The notes: generated by a model from the letters alone, not told the origin. A DNA stretch of 64,000 nt from BCD1 sp965230565 (GCA_965230565.1 CBDDLH010000016.1:868001-932000), one strand, 5' to 3'. Shown: positions 25,617 through 35,284, counted from the first letter of the stretch. Numbers and translations are program-made.

Positions 25617-26222
25617 TTGAAAAACAAAACCAAATATGCAGCGCTAATTTTAGCAGGTGGACATTCCAGCCGCATGAAAGCCCCCAAACCCTGGTTGGAG
25701 GTAAAAAACGGGAAATCATTCCTTCAGCAAATAATTGATCTGTATAGTGAATGTGGCATTAATGATTCCCTGGTTGTTTTGAATGAAAAATATTCTGTGT
25801 CCCCCTGGGGTCAATTCACAAATGCCATTAAAGACAAAGCCACTATTGTTCTCAATAAGCAGGTTGATTCAGGCAGAATGTATTCCCTAATTTTGGGTTT
25901 GGAAGAAGTGAAGGATGCCGATTTTATTTTCATTCATAATGTGGACAACCCCTTTATCGAAAAGCACCAGATTATTAACCTAATGGAAAACAACTACCCT
26001 ATGGGATATACAAAACCAACCTTCAAAGGTAAGGGCGGACATCCCGTTTTGATATCAAACTCCATTGGTCAATATATTCAGGATGAAGGTTCAAAATTCC
26101 AAACGCTGAAAGAGATTTTAATTCAATTCCCCGCAAAAAAAGTGGAATTTGACAACCCAAATATCCTTATGAATATCAACACAGATTCAGATTACAAAAA
26201 AGCGATTAGTGAATATCTTTAA
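25617..26222 (+). CDS. MobA-like NTP transferase (molybdenum cofactor nucleotidylyltransferase type)
   Basis: A protein of about 201 aa with the nucleotidyltransferase motif AALILAGGHSSRMKAPKPWLEV at its start, then VDSGRMYSLILGLEEV, the metal-binding IHNVDNPFI and KGKGGHPVLIS. This is the MobA/MocA group, which attaches CMP or GMP to molybdopterin. The following gene encodes an XdhC-type protein with 14 bases overlap, which fits maturation of a molybdenum hydroxylase. The start is uncertain: TTG at 25617 gives the usual short distance to LILAGG, while an in-frame TTG at 25530 would add 29 residues without family character. Confidence 0.85.
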   Translation: MKNKTKYAALILAGGHSSRMKAPKPWLEVKNGKSFLQQIIDLYSECGINDSLVVLNEKYSVSPWGQFTNAIKDKATIVLNKQVDSGRMYSLILGLEEVKDADFIFIHNVDNPFIEKHQIINLMENNYPMGYTKPTFKGKGGHPVLISNSIGQYIQDEGSKFQTLKEILIQFPAKKVEFDNPNILMNINTDSDYKKAISEYL

Positions 26223-26976
26223 AGAAATAGAAAAGGTCCAGGCCGGCAATGAACGGGCTGTAATGTGCATCATTGTCCAAACCAAGGGTTCCACTCCCAG
26301 GAAAACCGGAGCCAAAATGATGGTTTATCCGGATGGCTCCATTTCGGGGACCATCGGTGGAGGCAATCTGGAACAACAAGCGATAAAACAGGCTTTGATC
26401 CAGTTGGAAAAGGACGAAGCCGACACCTTTAAATACAACCTCGTCCAAGACCTTGAGATGTGTTGTGGTGGAATGGTAGCCATTTATTACGAACCCATTA
26501 AAAAAATGCATAAACTCTACATTTTTGGCGCCGGACATACCGGCGAAGCCCTGGCCAGAATGGCTGTAATGACGGACTTTGAAGTCTCCCTGTTTGATGA
26601 CAGACAGGAATACCTGGAAGGCATCAATCTGGAAAAAGTTACGACTCAGCTTATCGATTTTGACAAGGACCTGGAACCATTAACGGGAGATGATTCAACT
26701 TATATGGTAATAATGACCTACAGTCATGAAGTGGACAGGCAAATTCTTTCCAGATATGTGGAGGAAGACCTTGCCTACCTTGGCATGATCGGATCAAAAA
26801 GAAAAATTGCTGTTGCCAAAAAATACCTGAAAGACCAGCAGCTTGGCACCGTAAAAACCATCAATGCGATCGACATGCCTATCGGCCTGGACATTCATGC
26901 TATTACCCCTGCTGAAATAGCAGTGAGTGTATTGGCTAAATTAATTCAGGTGAGAAATGGGGAAAAGGTTCATTGA
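26209..26976 (+). CDS. XdhC/CoxF family molybdoenzyme maturation protein
   Basis: A 255-aa XdhC-family protein. The N-terminal domain contains MCIIVQTKGSTPRKTGAKM and GTIGGGNLEQQA, and the C-terminal Rossmann domain LYIFGAGHTGEALARMA with LGMIGSKRK and GLDIHAITPAEIAVS. XdhC binds molybdenum cofactor and promotes its sulfuration and insertion in xanthine-dehydrogenase-type enzymes. The GTG start overlaps the MobA-like gene by 14 bases, so the two are coupled. No xanthine dehydrogenase subunit is encoded in this window. Confidence 0.92.
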   Translation: MNIFKEIEKVQAGNERAVMCIIVQTKGSTPRKTGAKMMVYPDGSISGTIGGGNLEQQAIKQALIQLEKDEADTFKYNLVQDLEMCCGGMVAIYYEPIKKMHKLYIFGAGHTGEALARMAVMTDFEVSLFDDRQEYLEGINLEKVTTQLIDFDKDLEPLTGDDSTYMVIMTYSHEVDRQILSRYVEEDLAYLGMIGSKRKIAVAKKYLKDQQLGTVKTINAIDMPIGLDIHAITPAEIAVSVLAKLIQVRNGEKVH

Positions 26977-26978
26977 AA

Positions 26979-27002
26979 GGCTAAGGCTGAGGCAGAGGCT
27001 AA
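26979..27002. repeat. hexamer array (GGCTAA/GGCTGA)
   Basis: In-phase units GGCTAA, GGCTGA, GGCAGA, GGCTAA starting two bases after the XdhC stop codon. It pairs with an inverted array at 27199-27222, so the two can fold together across the 249-bp convergent intergenic region. Confidence 0.75.
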
Positions 27003-27198
27003 GGTTTTTATCATTAGTATCCAATGGTTTCATCTTTTCAACACTTCCGCCTCCGTCAAAAAGAAAAATCATCAGGATATGCCACTAAAATATTTGTGTC
27101 CAATTTTTGTTAGCAAATAAACTTGTCCAAGAATTACAAACTGGTAAAAAATACCATGGAGATCCAGTTTTATCAACCAAATGCACCCCACCCTTTCC

Positions 27199-27222
27199 TC
27201 AGCCTTAGCCTTAGCCTCAGCC
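27199..27222. repeat. inverted hexamer array (TCAGCC/TTAGCC)
   Basis: Four in-phase units (TCAGCC, TTAGCC, TTAGCC, TCAGCC), complementary to the array at 26979-27002, ending 3 bases before the stop of the convergent gene. The two arrays bracket the intergenic region as a potential long stem. Confidence 0.75.
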
Positions 27223-27225
27223 TAA

Positions 27226-28362
27226 TCAAAGCTCCTTTTCAAATATCCTGTACTTCTTATAACACGTTCCTCCCAGGCGTTCAAAGGTGGCTCGCATTTT
27301 CACATTTTCCTCCATTACCAAGTGACTGTCGATAACTTCCAGGTTTTTCTTTTTCGCTGATTTAAATAATTCCACAGCTAATAATGCATCGAGGCCAGTA
27401 TTTTGAATACTGTTCTTGACACATCCCAACAATAAGTTCAATTGTTTTGATTTTCTCATGGATTGCAAAATGTGGATAAATCCGAATGGGAATAATTTTC
27501 CTTTTGCCTTTTTTATACCAGGACCAATATCCGGCATAGCCACAACGAATCCCACCAACTCATCATCAGCGTTTTTTATCAGTTTGATGAACTCCGGGTT
27601 GAGCAAAGGCAAAAAACGATCCGCAAATTCTTTGGACTCCCTTTCCGTTAATGGAGCAAAGCCATAGATCTCTGTGTAAGTCTCATTGATAAGATCAAAA
27701 ACAGGCCCTACCCAGGGCTTCATCTCCCTTGATTTTTTTAAGGGAATTATTTCCAGTCCTCTTGATTTTACTCTTTCAGCAATTTTTAAATACACTGCTG
27801 GAATTTCGCTTGGTCTGTTCATTCTATATTGAAAAAGATCAATCTTCTTTTGATATCCATTCCTTTCCGTATGCGTGACCATATACGGTAAACTACAATT
27901 GGTAATCATCACCGAAACCGGATCCTTAAAACCTTCAATTAGAAACCCCTGAGGGTCTTTATCGGAAAAGCCAAGAGGTCCAACCATTTTTTGCATGCCC
28001 TTTTCCTTGCCCCAGGTTTCAACAGCAGTCAGCAATGCATCAAAAACCTCCGAATCATCAAAACACTCCATAAAACAAAACCTGGCAGCCTTTTCGCCGT
28101 GAGCCTCATTATACATATGATTTATGATGCCCATTATCCGTCCTACGATCTCACCATCCTTCTCAGCCAACAACATAATGGTATCACAAAATTCAAAGGA
28201 ATGGTTTTTACGCTTATCAAACAGAGTCCATTCATCGGAAAGCAGCGGGGGCACCCATTCTTCATGATCCTTATGGATTTGAAAAGGCAGGTGAATGAAG
28301 GTTTTTAGATCCTTCTTGTTAATAACTTCAGTAAGGTTTATCATTTTGAGATGTTTGGACAA
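27226..28362 (-). CDS. GNAT-like protein, about 378 aa
   Basis: A long Bacteroidota-type protein with an acetyltransferase-like fold. The N-terminal half contains LLAEKDGEIVGRIMGIINH and the segment MQKMVGPLGFSDKDPQGFLIEGF, and the C-terminal half contains DDELVGFVVAMPDIG and the end HLVMEENVKMRATFERLGG, all reminiscent of a GNAT domain that lacks a canonical Q/RxxGxG/A loop. Similar architecture is seen in YghO-like proteins. The substrate is unknown. ATG at 28362 is used; a second Met at residue 7 is an alternative. Confidence 0.78.
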   Translation of the reverse strand: MSKHLKMINLTEVINKKDLKTFIHLPFQIHKDHEEWVPPLLSDEWTLFDKRKNHSFEFCDTIMLLAEKDGEIVGRIMGIINHMYNEAHGEKAARFCFMECFDDSEVFDALLTAVETWGKEKGMQKMVGPLGFSDKDPQGFLIEGFKDPVSVMITNCSLPYMVTHTERNGYQKKIDLFQYRMNRPSEIPAVYLKIAERVKSRGLEIIPLKKSREMKPWVGPVFDLINETYTEIYGFAPLTERESKEFADRFLPLLNPEFIKLIKNADDELVGFVVAMPDIGPGIKKAKGKLFPFGFIHILQSMRKSKQLNLLLGCVKNSIQNTGLDALLAVELFKSAKKKNLEVIDSHLVMEENVKMRATFERLGGTCYKKYRIFEKEL

Positions 28363-28567
28363 AGGAATGCACCAGGGAGAGCTGTCAACAATTCCAGACC
28401 TTAAATATGGTAATATTTTTTTTATTTCTTTAGGAGAGGTTTAAAAAGACAGAACTTTTCAAAATTCCAATAAACTCATAATAAGCAACATATAACTAAT
28501 TTTAATTTAATTATATTTACTCTCCAGTAAATTGAACAACCCTTATTTGTCAAAAAAACCTTTAAAA

Positions 28568-29719
28568 ATGAAAAAGAATTTATTCGCTCTCGTTGCATGC
28601 CTGTTTATATTGTCTACCGTAAACTTCGGACAAGAACCCATCAAAGAGCAGGTTGATCAAAACGGTAAAACCAAAAAGATCTCCATATCCGCAGAAGGAA
28701 TGTATAATGGCTCTGATTCCGAGAAAGCTCTGATGTTTTTTAATCAGGCCAGGGATTATGGTGACCAAAATGATTTTCGAAATGCTGAAAAATATTACCT
28801 CAAGGCAATCAAAGCCGACGATACATTTGTCGAAGCATATGACAACCTCGGTTTGGTTTACAGGAGGATGGGAGAATTAGAAAATGCTGAAAAATACTAT
28901 AAAAAGTCCCTGGAACTCTATCCTGAAGGAAAAATGGCACGGCAAAACCTTGCTGTGGTTTACAGCATGGGCAATCAATATGAAAAAGCTATTGCAGTCT
29001 ACGAAGATATAATAAAACTAGACCCTGAGGACCCCGAAGGGTATTTCGGACAGGCCAATGCTTACCTGCAAATTTCCGAATTTGACAAAGCCTTGAAAAA
29101 TGGCCAAAAAGCTCTGGAAATATATAAAGCCACAGATTCGCATCATTTAGCTGACGGCTACCACTTGATAGGACTAATCTATTTCTACAAAGGTGACAAA
29201 TCGGATGCCAAACCTTTTATCAAACAAGCCCTGGATCTGGGTGCTCAGGTACATCCAGAGGTTGCAAATGAACTCTTCCCTAAGAAACAGGAAGAAAAAG
29301 ACTATATCCTAAAGGAAGCGGAAGACTACCCTAAATACGAGGAGGATATTGTAAAGTTCGTCAACTGGATGCAAAACACCCCTGTAGGCACGGAGCCTGA
29401 ACAAAGGCAAGCAGTAACTGCCTTTGTTTTGCAATGGATTACCGGAACTCCTGCATTTTCAGTTGAAATTACAGAGGGCATTGTTTCCTACGCGGATTGC
29501 GGAGATTGCCTGATGATGTTCCTGGGTGGTTGGTCCAGATATATGATTCAAACAAGGGACTTCGACAATAAATTCAAAGGCAACCTGGCAGGAACCGAAA
29601 CGGTTATTGCCTTTTACAAAGCCAACAAAAAGGCCCTGGGTAAGAACAAGGAAATTGAAAAGCTGATCAAACTTCAGGAAAAAGGAACCCTTGAAGAATT
29701 CATTAAAGAAAATATGTAG
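28568..29719 (+). CDS. secreted tetratricopeptide repeat protein
   Basis: A 383-aa protein with a signal peptide (MKKNLFALVACLFILSTVNFG), then at least three TPR motifs (about residues 53-160: NAEKYYLKAIKADDTFVEAY, DNLGLVYRRMGELENAEKYY, and QYEKAIAVYEDIIKLDPED). The C-terminal third (about 255-383) is a non-TPR domain with a CGDC motif (ADCGDCLMMFLGG) that could be redox-active or bind metal. The upstream in-frame start at 28532 is rejected because it would precede the signal peptide by 12 residues. Probably a periplasmic scaffold; role unknown. Confidence 0.85.
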   Translation: MKKNLFALVACLFILSTVNFGQEPIKEQVDQNGKTKKISISAEGMYNGSDSEKALMFFNQARDYGDQNDFRNAEKYYLKAIKADDTFVEAYDNLGLVYRRMGELENAEKYYKKSLELYPEGKMARQNLAVVYSMGNQYEKAIAVYEDIIKLDPEDPEGYFGQANAYLQISEFDKALKNGQKALEIYKATDSHHLADGYHLIGLIYFYKGDKSDAKPFIKQALDLGAQVHPEVANELFPKKQEEKDYILKEAEDYPKYEEDIVKFVNWMQNTPVGTEPEQRQAVTAFVLQWITGTPAFSVEITEGIVSYADCGDCLMMFLGGWSRYMIQTRDFDNKFKGNLAGTETVIAFYKANKKALGKNKEIEKLIKLQEKGTLEEFIKENM

Positions 29720-29815
29720 ACACACAAGATTCTTTTATCCTCCACAAACTTTTAATTCTCCCTGGAATTATTTGTCTCATTTTCTTGTTGAGGCTTACGG
29801 TACGACAAAAAAATC

Positions 29816-30616
29816 ATGAATAATTCCAGGAAATATAATCGCAGCCTCCATGCACAGATCAGTCTGGGAACTACATCTGATGACAGGTTTATGCCCGATG
29901 GTTATTTGGAGTATTTTGCCCATATGGACCAACTGATCCTGACGGAAAAGCTGGATGGGCAGAATAACTGTTTTAATAAAAACGGCGTTTTTGCCAGATC
30001 ACATGCAGCCCCAACTACTCATCCCTGGGATAAACCTTTGATCGAAAGATGGGAACTTATTAAAAACGACCTAAAGGATCTGGAGATCTTCGGAGAAAAC
30101 ATGTTTGGCATACATTCCATTGAATATGGTCAACTGGAATCCTATTTTTACGTTTTTGCCGTGCGGGAAGGAGATCAATGGTTATCATGGGAGGAGGTAA
30201 TATGGTATGCGGCTCTGCTTGATTTTCCGACAGTTCCGGAAATACCCGTTCGGGTTCCACTTTCAGACTTTCTTCATTCCAATGATAATGAGAACGACGC
30301 GCTTGCCTCATGGTTGGAACAAAACCTCGGAATGACCTGGAAAGAAAGTGTGGAAACAGCAGGATTACTAGGCGGTTTTGATCCGGATACACAACTACCA
30401 TGTTCTGAAGGGTTTGTCATCAGAAATGCACATGGCTTCAAAACGAATGAAGGTCCGATTGCTGTTGCACCAAATGAGTTTAACAATCTTTTTAAACTCG
30501 TCAGGCCTCGCCACGTAAAAACCGATGTACACTGGACCAAAACCTGGAGACCGGCAAAATTGACAGATTATTCAACATATAATTGGTATGCTTACGAATA
30601 CTTATCTGAAAAATGA
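29816..30616 (+). CDS. ATP-dependent RNA ligase (Rnl family)
   Basis: A 266-aa nucleotidyltransferase-type ligase. Motif I is EKLDGQN with the AMP-accepting Lys at K45; motif Ia region has FARSHAAPT; motif III is FGENMFG; motif IV is EGFVIR; motif V is FKLVR near the C-terminus. These enzymes join 5'-phosphate and 3'-OH RNA ends. The stop overlaps the ATG of the downstream HD-Pnk by 4 bases, so the two are translationally coupled into an end-healing and sealing unit. Confidence 0.9.
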   Translation: MNNSRKYNRSLHAQISLGTTSDDRFMPDGYLEYFAHMDQLILTEKLDGQNNCFNKNGVFARSHAAPTTHPWDKPLIERWELIKNDLKDLEIFGENMFGIHSIEYGQLESYFYVFAVREGDQWLSWEEVIWYAALLDFPTVPEIPVRVPLSDFLHSNDNENDALASWLEQNLGMTWKESVETAGLLGGFDPDTQLPCSEGFVIRNAHGFKTNEGPIAVAPNEFNNLFKLVRPRHVKTDVHWTKTWRPAKLTDYSTYNWYAYEYLSEK

Positions 30617-31746
30617 TGTGGAAATTTCCGACATATGAACCCAGTACGCCCATTAACTGGGACGCACTTGAAGAGCAGTTCAGCTGGTTTTCGGATATGC
30701 GTGATGTCCCCCAGGATCCTTTCTGGCATGGAGAGGGTGATGTATTTGTGCATACCAAAATGGTTGTGGAAGCCCTGATTCAACTCCCCGAATTCAAAGC
30801 ACTATTAGAACAGGATCAACAGATTCTTTTCGCTGCTGCCCTTATGCACGATATTGAAAAACGTTCAACGACCACAACAGAAGTCATTGACGGAACAGAA
30901 CGCATCATTTCTCCAAGACATGCCAAAAAAGGAGAATTCACCGTAAGAGAAATTTTATACAAAGAAATTCCAACCCCGTTTAAAATCAGGGAACAAATTG
31001 CCAAACTCGTCCGTCTGCACGGATTACCTATTTGGGCCATTGAAAAACAGGATCCCCAAAAGGCGGTAATTGAAGCCAGCCTGGAACTGAATACTCAGCA
31101 CCTTTCCATGCTTACAAAAGCTGATGTTCTGGGTAGAATTTGTCAGGATCAGGATGAGATTTTACTGAAGATCGAATTATTCAATGAGCTATGCAAGGAA
31201 AATAACTGTTTCGGCAATGCCAGGAAGTTTCCTTCTTTCTATGCGCGTTACCTCTACCTGAATAAGCCCGAATCCTCTCCTGATTATGAGCCCTTCGACA
31301 ACCTGGAATTTACCGTTACCATGCTCTCCGCTTTACCAGGAACAGGAAAAGATACCTACATCAAAGAAAAGCATGATCTAACGGTCCTTTCTTTGGATGA
31401 TATACGAAGGGATCTAAAAATAAACCCAACCGACAAGAAGGGCAATGGGAAAGTCATTCAACTGGCTCAGGAAAAAGCCAAAGAACTGTTACGATCAAAA
31501 ACTCCCTTTATCTTTAATGCCACCAATATCTCCAAAAGTCTTAGACAAAAGTGGATCGCTATTTTTACGACTTACGGTGCAAAAGTCAGGATCATATACC
31601 TTGAGGTACCTTATGAAAAACTGTTGTCTCAAAATCACAACCGCGATTTTAAAGTACCTGAAAAAGTAATCGACAAAATGATCAAAAGACTGGAAATGCC
31701 CAGATTTGAGGAAGCTCATGAGGTGGTGTTCCTTACAGAACATTAA
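30613..31746 (+). CDS. HD-Pnk: HD phosphoesterase fused to 5'-OH polynucleotide kinase
   Basis: A 377-aa bifunctional end-healing protein. The N-terminal HD domain (about 30-180) shows H47, the doublet H79-D80 in AALMHDIEK, and further His/Asp residues (LVRLHGLP, TKADVLG). The C-terminal kinase domain starts with the P-loop LPGTGKDT (241-248, K246) and has LSLDDIRRDL with the catalytic Asp pair and FNATNIS. The architecture matches the bacterial HD-Pnk described from Runella slithyformis (HD domain removes 2',3'-phosphates; Pnk domain phosphorylates 5'-OH). With the adjacent RNA ligase it should repair broken RNA, for instance tRNA cut by ribotoxins. Confidence 0.9.
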   Translation: MMWKFPTYEPSTPINWDALEEQFSWFSDMRDVPQDPFWHGEGDVFVHTKMVVEALIQLPEFKALLEQDQQILFAAALMHDIEKRSTTTTEVIDGTERIISPRHAKKGEFTVREILYKEIPTPFKIREQIAKLVRLHGLPIWAIEKQDPQKAVIEASLELNTQHLSMLTKADVLGRICQDQDEILLKIELFNELCKENNCFGNARKFPSFYARYLYLNKPESSPDYEPFDNLEFTVTMLSALPGTGKDTYIKEKHDLTVLSLDDIRRDLKINPTDKKGNGKVIQLAQEKAKELLRSKTPFIFNATNISKSLRQKWIAIFTTYGAKVRIIYLEVPYEKLLSQNHNRDFKVPEKVIDKMIKRLEMPRFEEAHEVVFLTEH

Positions 31747-31892
31747 TCGTATTTTCTTCTCCTGGTCCACTTCGAAACATTAGGCTTCAACTAGTCAGTC
31801 TACATTATTTTTTCTCCGTAGATTTCCTTAGCTTTACTTGCAGATATTATTTACTTTTTTCGCTTTTGCGATGATTAAAATCATATTAACCT

Positions 31893-34800
31893 ATGACCCG
31901 GATTATTACATTTCTCGTCCTGATTTTAGCGTTTTTATTACCTGTCGACAGCAAGGCTCAACGCAATTCCAAAAAGAAAAAAACAGAAGAAACAACTGAG
32001 CAAAAAGACACTTTCTCGCTTAAAAAAATTCCTCATGCCGGACTTAAATTCCGCCCCATCGGACCTTCGGTAACCGGTGGCCGGATTATCGACATCGACG
32101 TGAATCCCCAAGACCATAGCGAATATTATGTGGCTGCGGCTCATGGATCTCTATGGAAAACCAATAATTCCGGAGTAACCTTTGAACCAATTTTTGACCA
32201 TCAATCCTCCTTTGCTATTGGTGCAGTTACCCTCGACCCTTCTAATCCGAATGTAGTGTGGGTAGGCACCGGGGAAAATAACGCCCATTCTAATGTCATT
32301 CCCGGAGATGGCGTGTATAAAAGTGAGGACGGCGGTAAGTCCTGGAATCACAAAGGGCTCAAAGAATCTCAGCATATCGGCGGCATTGTCGTTCACCCAG
32401 AGGATCCCAATACCGTTTGGGTGGCCGCCTACGGACCACATAGAACCTCCGGAGGACAAAGAGGTGTTTTCAAAACAACCGATGGCGGTGAAAACTGGGA
32501 GCACGTACTTGCCATCAGTGACTACACCGGATGCTGGCAAATTCATATGGATCCAAGAAATCCTGATGTTTTATATACTGTAGCTCATCAGCGTCAGAGA
32601 TACCTTTACACTACTATTTCAGGTGGTGACGAAAGTGCTATTTACAAAACTACCGACGGAGGAAAAAACTGGACACGCCTCAAAGGGGGACTACCTCAAA
32701 AGAATGTTGGAAGAATTGGAATGGATATTTCCCCTGCAGATCCTGATGTTTTGTATGCCGTGATCCATGCCAAGGATGCCAACGGCATTTACAAAAGTAC
32801 AGACCGGGGAGCCAGCTGGACCAAGCAAAGTTCCTATATGACCTCCTACCCTTTTTACATGCATTTATTGTTTTGTGATACCCGTGATGTCAACAGAATC
32901 TACGCCATGGATATTTTTAATCAGGTCAGTATCGATGGTGGCAAAACCTGGAAAAACCTTGGAGAGGACAAAAAACACGTGGACAATCACACACTTTGGA
33001 TCGATCCAACTGATAATCGCCATATGTTATCAGGGTGTGACGGTGGAGTCTACGAAACTTTTGATATGGGGAAAAACTGGGATTTTAAATCGAATCTTCC
33101 TCTGGCTGAGATTTATAAAGTTACTGTAGATAATGAAAAACCATTTTACAACGTCTATATCGGCACCCAGGATAACAATAGTCTTGGCGGACCTTCCCGC
33201 ACCATCAATTCAAGTGGGATAACCAATGCTGACTGGTATTTCACCCTGGGAGGCGACGGCTTTGAAACGCAGGTCGACTGGAAAGACCCTAACATCGTTT
33301 ATTCTCAATATCAGTTTGGTAATCTTTACAGATACGATAAGAAAAGCGGGGAAAGATTATACATCAAAGCTTATGAGGTGGGTGATACCTCCTACCGTTT
33401 TGATTGGGATGCCGCATTGTTATTATCAAGTCATGACAATAAAAGACTCTATCACGGTAGCAACAAAGTGCTTAGAACGGATGACATGGGAAGCACCTGG
33501 ACAGAGTTCAGTCCGGACCTGACCAGAGGCATGCCACAAGAGATGCACAAATTGATGGGAAGAAGCTGGAGTATGGATGAATTGGCTTCCAAGCGTTCCA
33601 TGGCTCACGTGGTTACCATTGCAGAATCACCCCTGGATGAAAATATCGTTCTCGCCGGTTCAGCAGACGGTCTGATTCACTTTACCCATGATGGAGGAAA
33701 GACCTGGCAGAAAGGTTCGGCTCCGGGACTTCCCGAACGGGCAAGAATACACCACATTGTCGCCTCTCATCACGACAAGATGGTTGCCTATGCGGCGTGT
33801 AATAATTTCTTTGCCGGGGACTTTCAGCCATTCCTTTACAAAACAACCGATGGAGGTAAGACTTGGTCATCCATTAATGCCAATTTACCAAAGCATGGGT
33901 CTACTTTTACCGTGGGTGAAGATCACATTGATAAAAACCTGCTTTTTGTGGGAACCATGTTTGGCGTTTTTACCTCTACAACTGCGGATCCGTATTGGGT
34001 TCAACTAAAATCAGGGGTTCCAACAGCAACAGTTATGGATCTGGATATCCAACGGGAGGAAGATGATCTGGTGGTTTCCACTTATGGCCGAGGCGTATTT
34101 ATCCTCGATGACTATTCTCCGTTAAGGTCAGTTAAACCCGAATTAGAAAAAGAGGAGGCTGCCATATTCCCTATTCAGGATGGATTGATGTTTATCGAAG
34201 CTGATCCATTTGGTTTTCCTGGATTAGGCTTCCAGGGCGCAAGCCATTATTCCGCCCCGAATCCTGAGGTGGGAGCAGTCATCAACTATTATGTCAAAGA
34301 AAAACCCAAATCATTAAAGGAACAAAGACAGGAAAAAGAAAAGGCTTTACGCAAAGAAGGCAAAGACATCAAATATCCGGATTATGAAACCCTTAAGCAG
34401 GAAACGGAAGAACCAAAATCCTTCCTTTTATTCACCATTGCTGATGAGGATGGCAAGGTTGTGAGAAAGATCAAAAAAACTTTTGCCAAAGGAATTCAGC
34501 GCCTTGTCTGGGATTTCAGGTACAGCCCTGTTGTGCCGGTTTCCTTAAAACCATTTGATAGCAGCATTCCCTGGAACAGCCCCGATCTTGGTTTTATGGT
34601 AACACCGGGTGACTACCAGGTTTCGCTTTCAAAATTTGAAGGAGGTAAAATGACTCAAATTGCTGGCCCTCAAAACTTTAAATGCAAACCGTTAAACATA
34701 ACCAGCATACCTCCTGATGATCAAATTGCATTGAATAATTTCAATAAAAAAGTGGCGAAACTTTCACGGGCAATTAATGCTGCCAATGCTCACAAAAATC

Positions 34801-35189
34801 ATATCCAGGGACAATTGCCTTATTTGGAGCAAGCCATTTTAAGCGTTCCTTCCATGCAGGCATCGTGGTTCGAGGATTTTCAGGAGATCAAAGATCTTAT
34901 CAAAAAAGTGAATACGGAAATGAACGGGGATCCGCTCATTTCCAGATACGAAGGTGCGGCAAGGACTTCTCTGAAAAATAAGATTGACTTGATCACCTAT
35001 GCTCTTTGGTCAACAACCTCTGGACAGACGAGTACTTTTGAACGAGCCTATGAAGAAGCAGAAGGAGGTTTTGATAAAATATTAGCTTCTCTCAAAATTC
35101 TTGACGATAAAATTTCGGCACTCGAGGATTCACTTGAATCATCCGGAGCTCCTTACACACCAGGAAGGTTCCCAGCCTGGAAGAAGTAA
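31893..35189 (+). CDS. large secreted BNR/sortilin-type beta-propeller protein
   Basis: A 1098-aa exported protein with signal peptide MTRIITFLVLILAFLLPVDSKAQ. The first 730 residues form propeller repeats with Asp-box/BNR motifs (for example YKSEDGGKSW, FKTTDGGENW, YKTTDGGKTW), of the VPS10/sortilin-like type common in Bacteroidota. The opening RPIGPSVTGGRIIDIDVNP is typical. The C-terminal 350 residues are a separate region with a coiled, charged part (SLKEQRQEKEKALRKEGKD) and a late helical segment. No T9SS sorting tail is visible. The activity is unknown; glycosidase annotation of BNR proteins is usually unsafe. Confidence 0.88.
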   Translation: MTRIITFLVLILAFLLPVDSKAQRNSKKKKTEETTEQKDTFSLKKIPHAGLKFRPIGPSVTGGRIIDIDVNPQDHSEYYVAAAHGSLWKTNNSGVTFEPIFDHQSSFAIGAVTLDPSNPNVVWVGTGENNAHSNVIPGDGVYKSEDGGKSWNHKGLKESQHIGGIVVHPEDPNTVWVAAYGPHRTSGGQRGVFKTTDGGENWEHVLAISDYTGCWQIHMDPRNPDVLYTVAHQRQRYLYTTISGGDESAIYKTTDGGKNWTRLKGGLPQKNVGRIGMDISPADPDVLYAVIHAKDANGIYKSTDRGASWTKQSSYMTSYPFYMHLLFCDTRDVNRIYAMDIFNQVSIDGGKTWKNLGEDKKHVDNHTLWIDPTDNRHMLSGCDGGVYETFDMGKNWDFKSNLPLAEIYKVTVDNEKPFYNVYIGTQDNNSLGGPSRTINSSGITNADWYFTLGGDGFETQVDWKDPNIVYSQYQFGNLYRYDKKSGERLYIKAYEVGDTSYRFDWDAALLLSSHDNKRLYHGSNKVLRTDDMGSTWTEFSPDLTRGMPQEMHKLMGRSWSMDELASKRSMAHVVTIAESPLDENIVLAGSADGLIHFTHDGGKTWQKGSAPGLPERARIHHIVASHHDKMVAYAACNNFFAGDFQPFLYKTTDGGKTWSSINANLPKHGSTFTVGEDHIDKNLLFVGTMFGVFTSTTADPYWVQLKSGVPTATVMDLDIQREEDDLVVSTYGRGVFILDDYSPLRSVKPELEKEEAAIFPIQDGLMFIEADPFGFPGLGFQGASHYSAPNPEVGAVINYYVKEKPKSLKEQRQEKEKALRKEGKDIKYPDYETLKQETEEPKSFLLFTIADEDGKVVRKIKKTFAKGIQRLVWDFRYSPVVPVSLKPFDSSIPWNSPDLGFMVTPGDYQVSLSKFEGGKMTQIAGPQNFKCKPLNITSIPPDDQIALNNFNKKVAKLSRAINAANAHKNHIQGQLPYLEQAILSVPSMQASWFEDFQEIKDLIKKVNTEMNGDPLISRYEGAARTSLKNKIDLITYALWSTTSGQTSTFERAYEEAEGGFDKILASLKILDDKISALEDSLESSGAPYTPGRFPAWKK

Positions 35190-35210
35190 ATGAATTATTA
35201 AAAATAATTG

Positions 35211-35252
35211 GTTGCCCCAATAGTGTTATTGCTATTGCGGGCAACTTTTTTT
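35211..35252 (+). terminator. rho-independent terminator of the BNR gene
   Basis: GTTGCCCCAATAG (35211-35223) pairs with CTATTGCGGGCAAC (35232-35245), with one bulge, then seven T residues. It starts 22 bases after the BNR stop codon. Confidence 0.85.
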
Positions 35253-35284
35253 AACCAACTCTATCCAGGAAGTTATTCCTTGCC

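Noticed and set aside
27123..27335. Frame encoding an LSLSLSLS tract
   Set aside because: The tract is the translated hexamer array and the rest is antisense to the GNAT-like gene.
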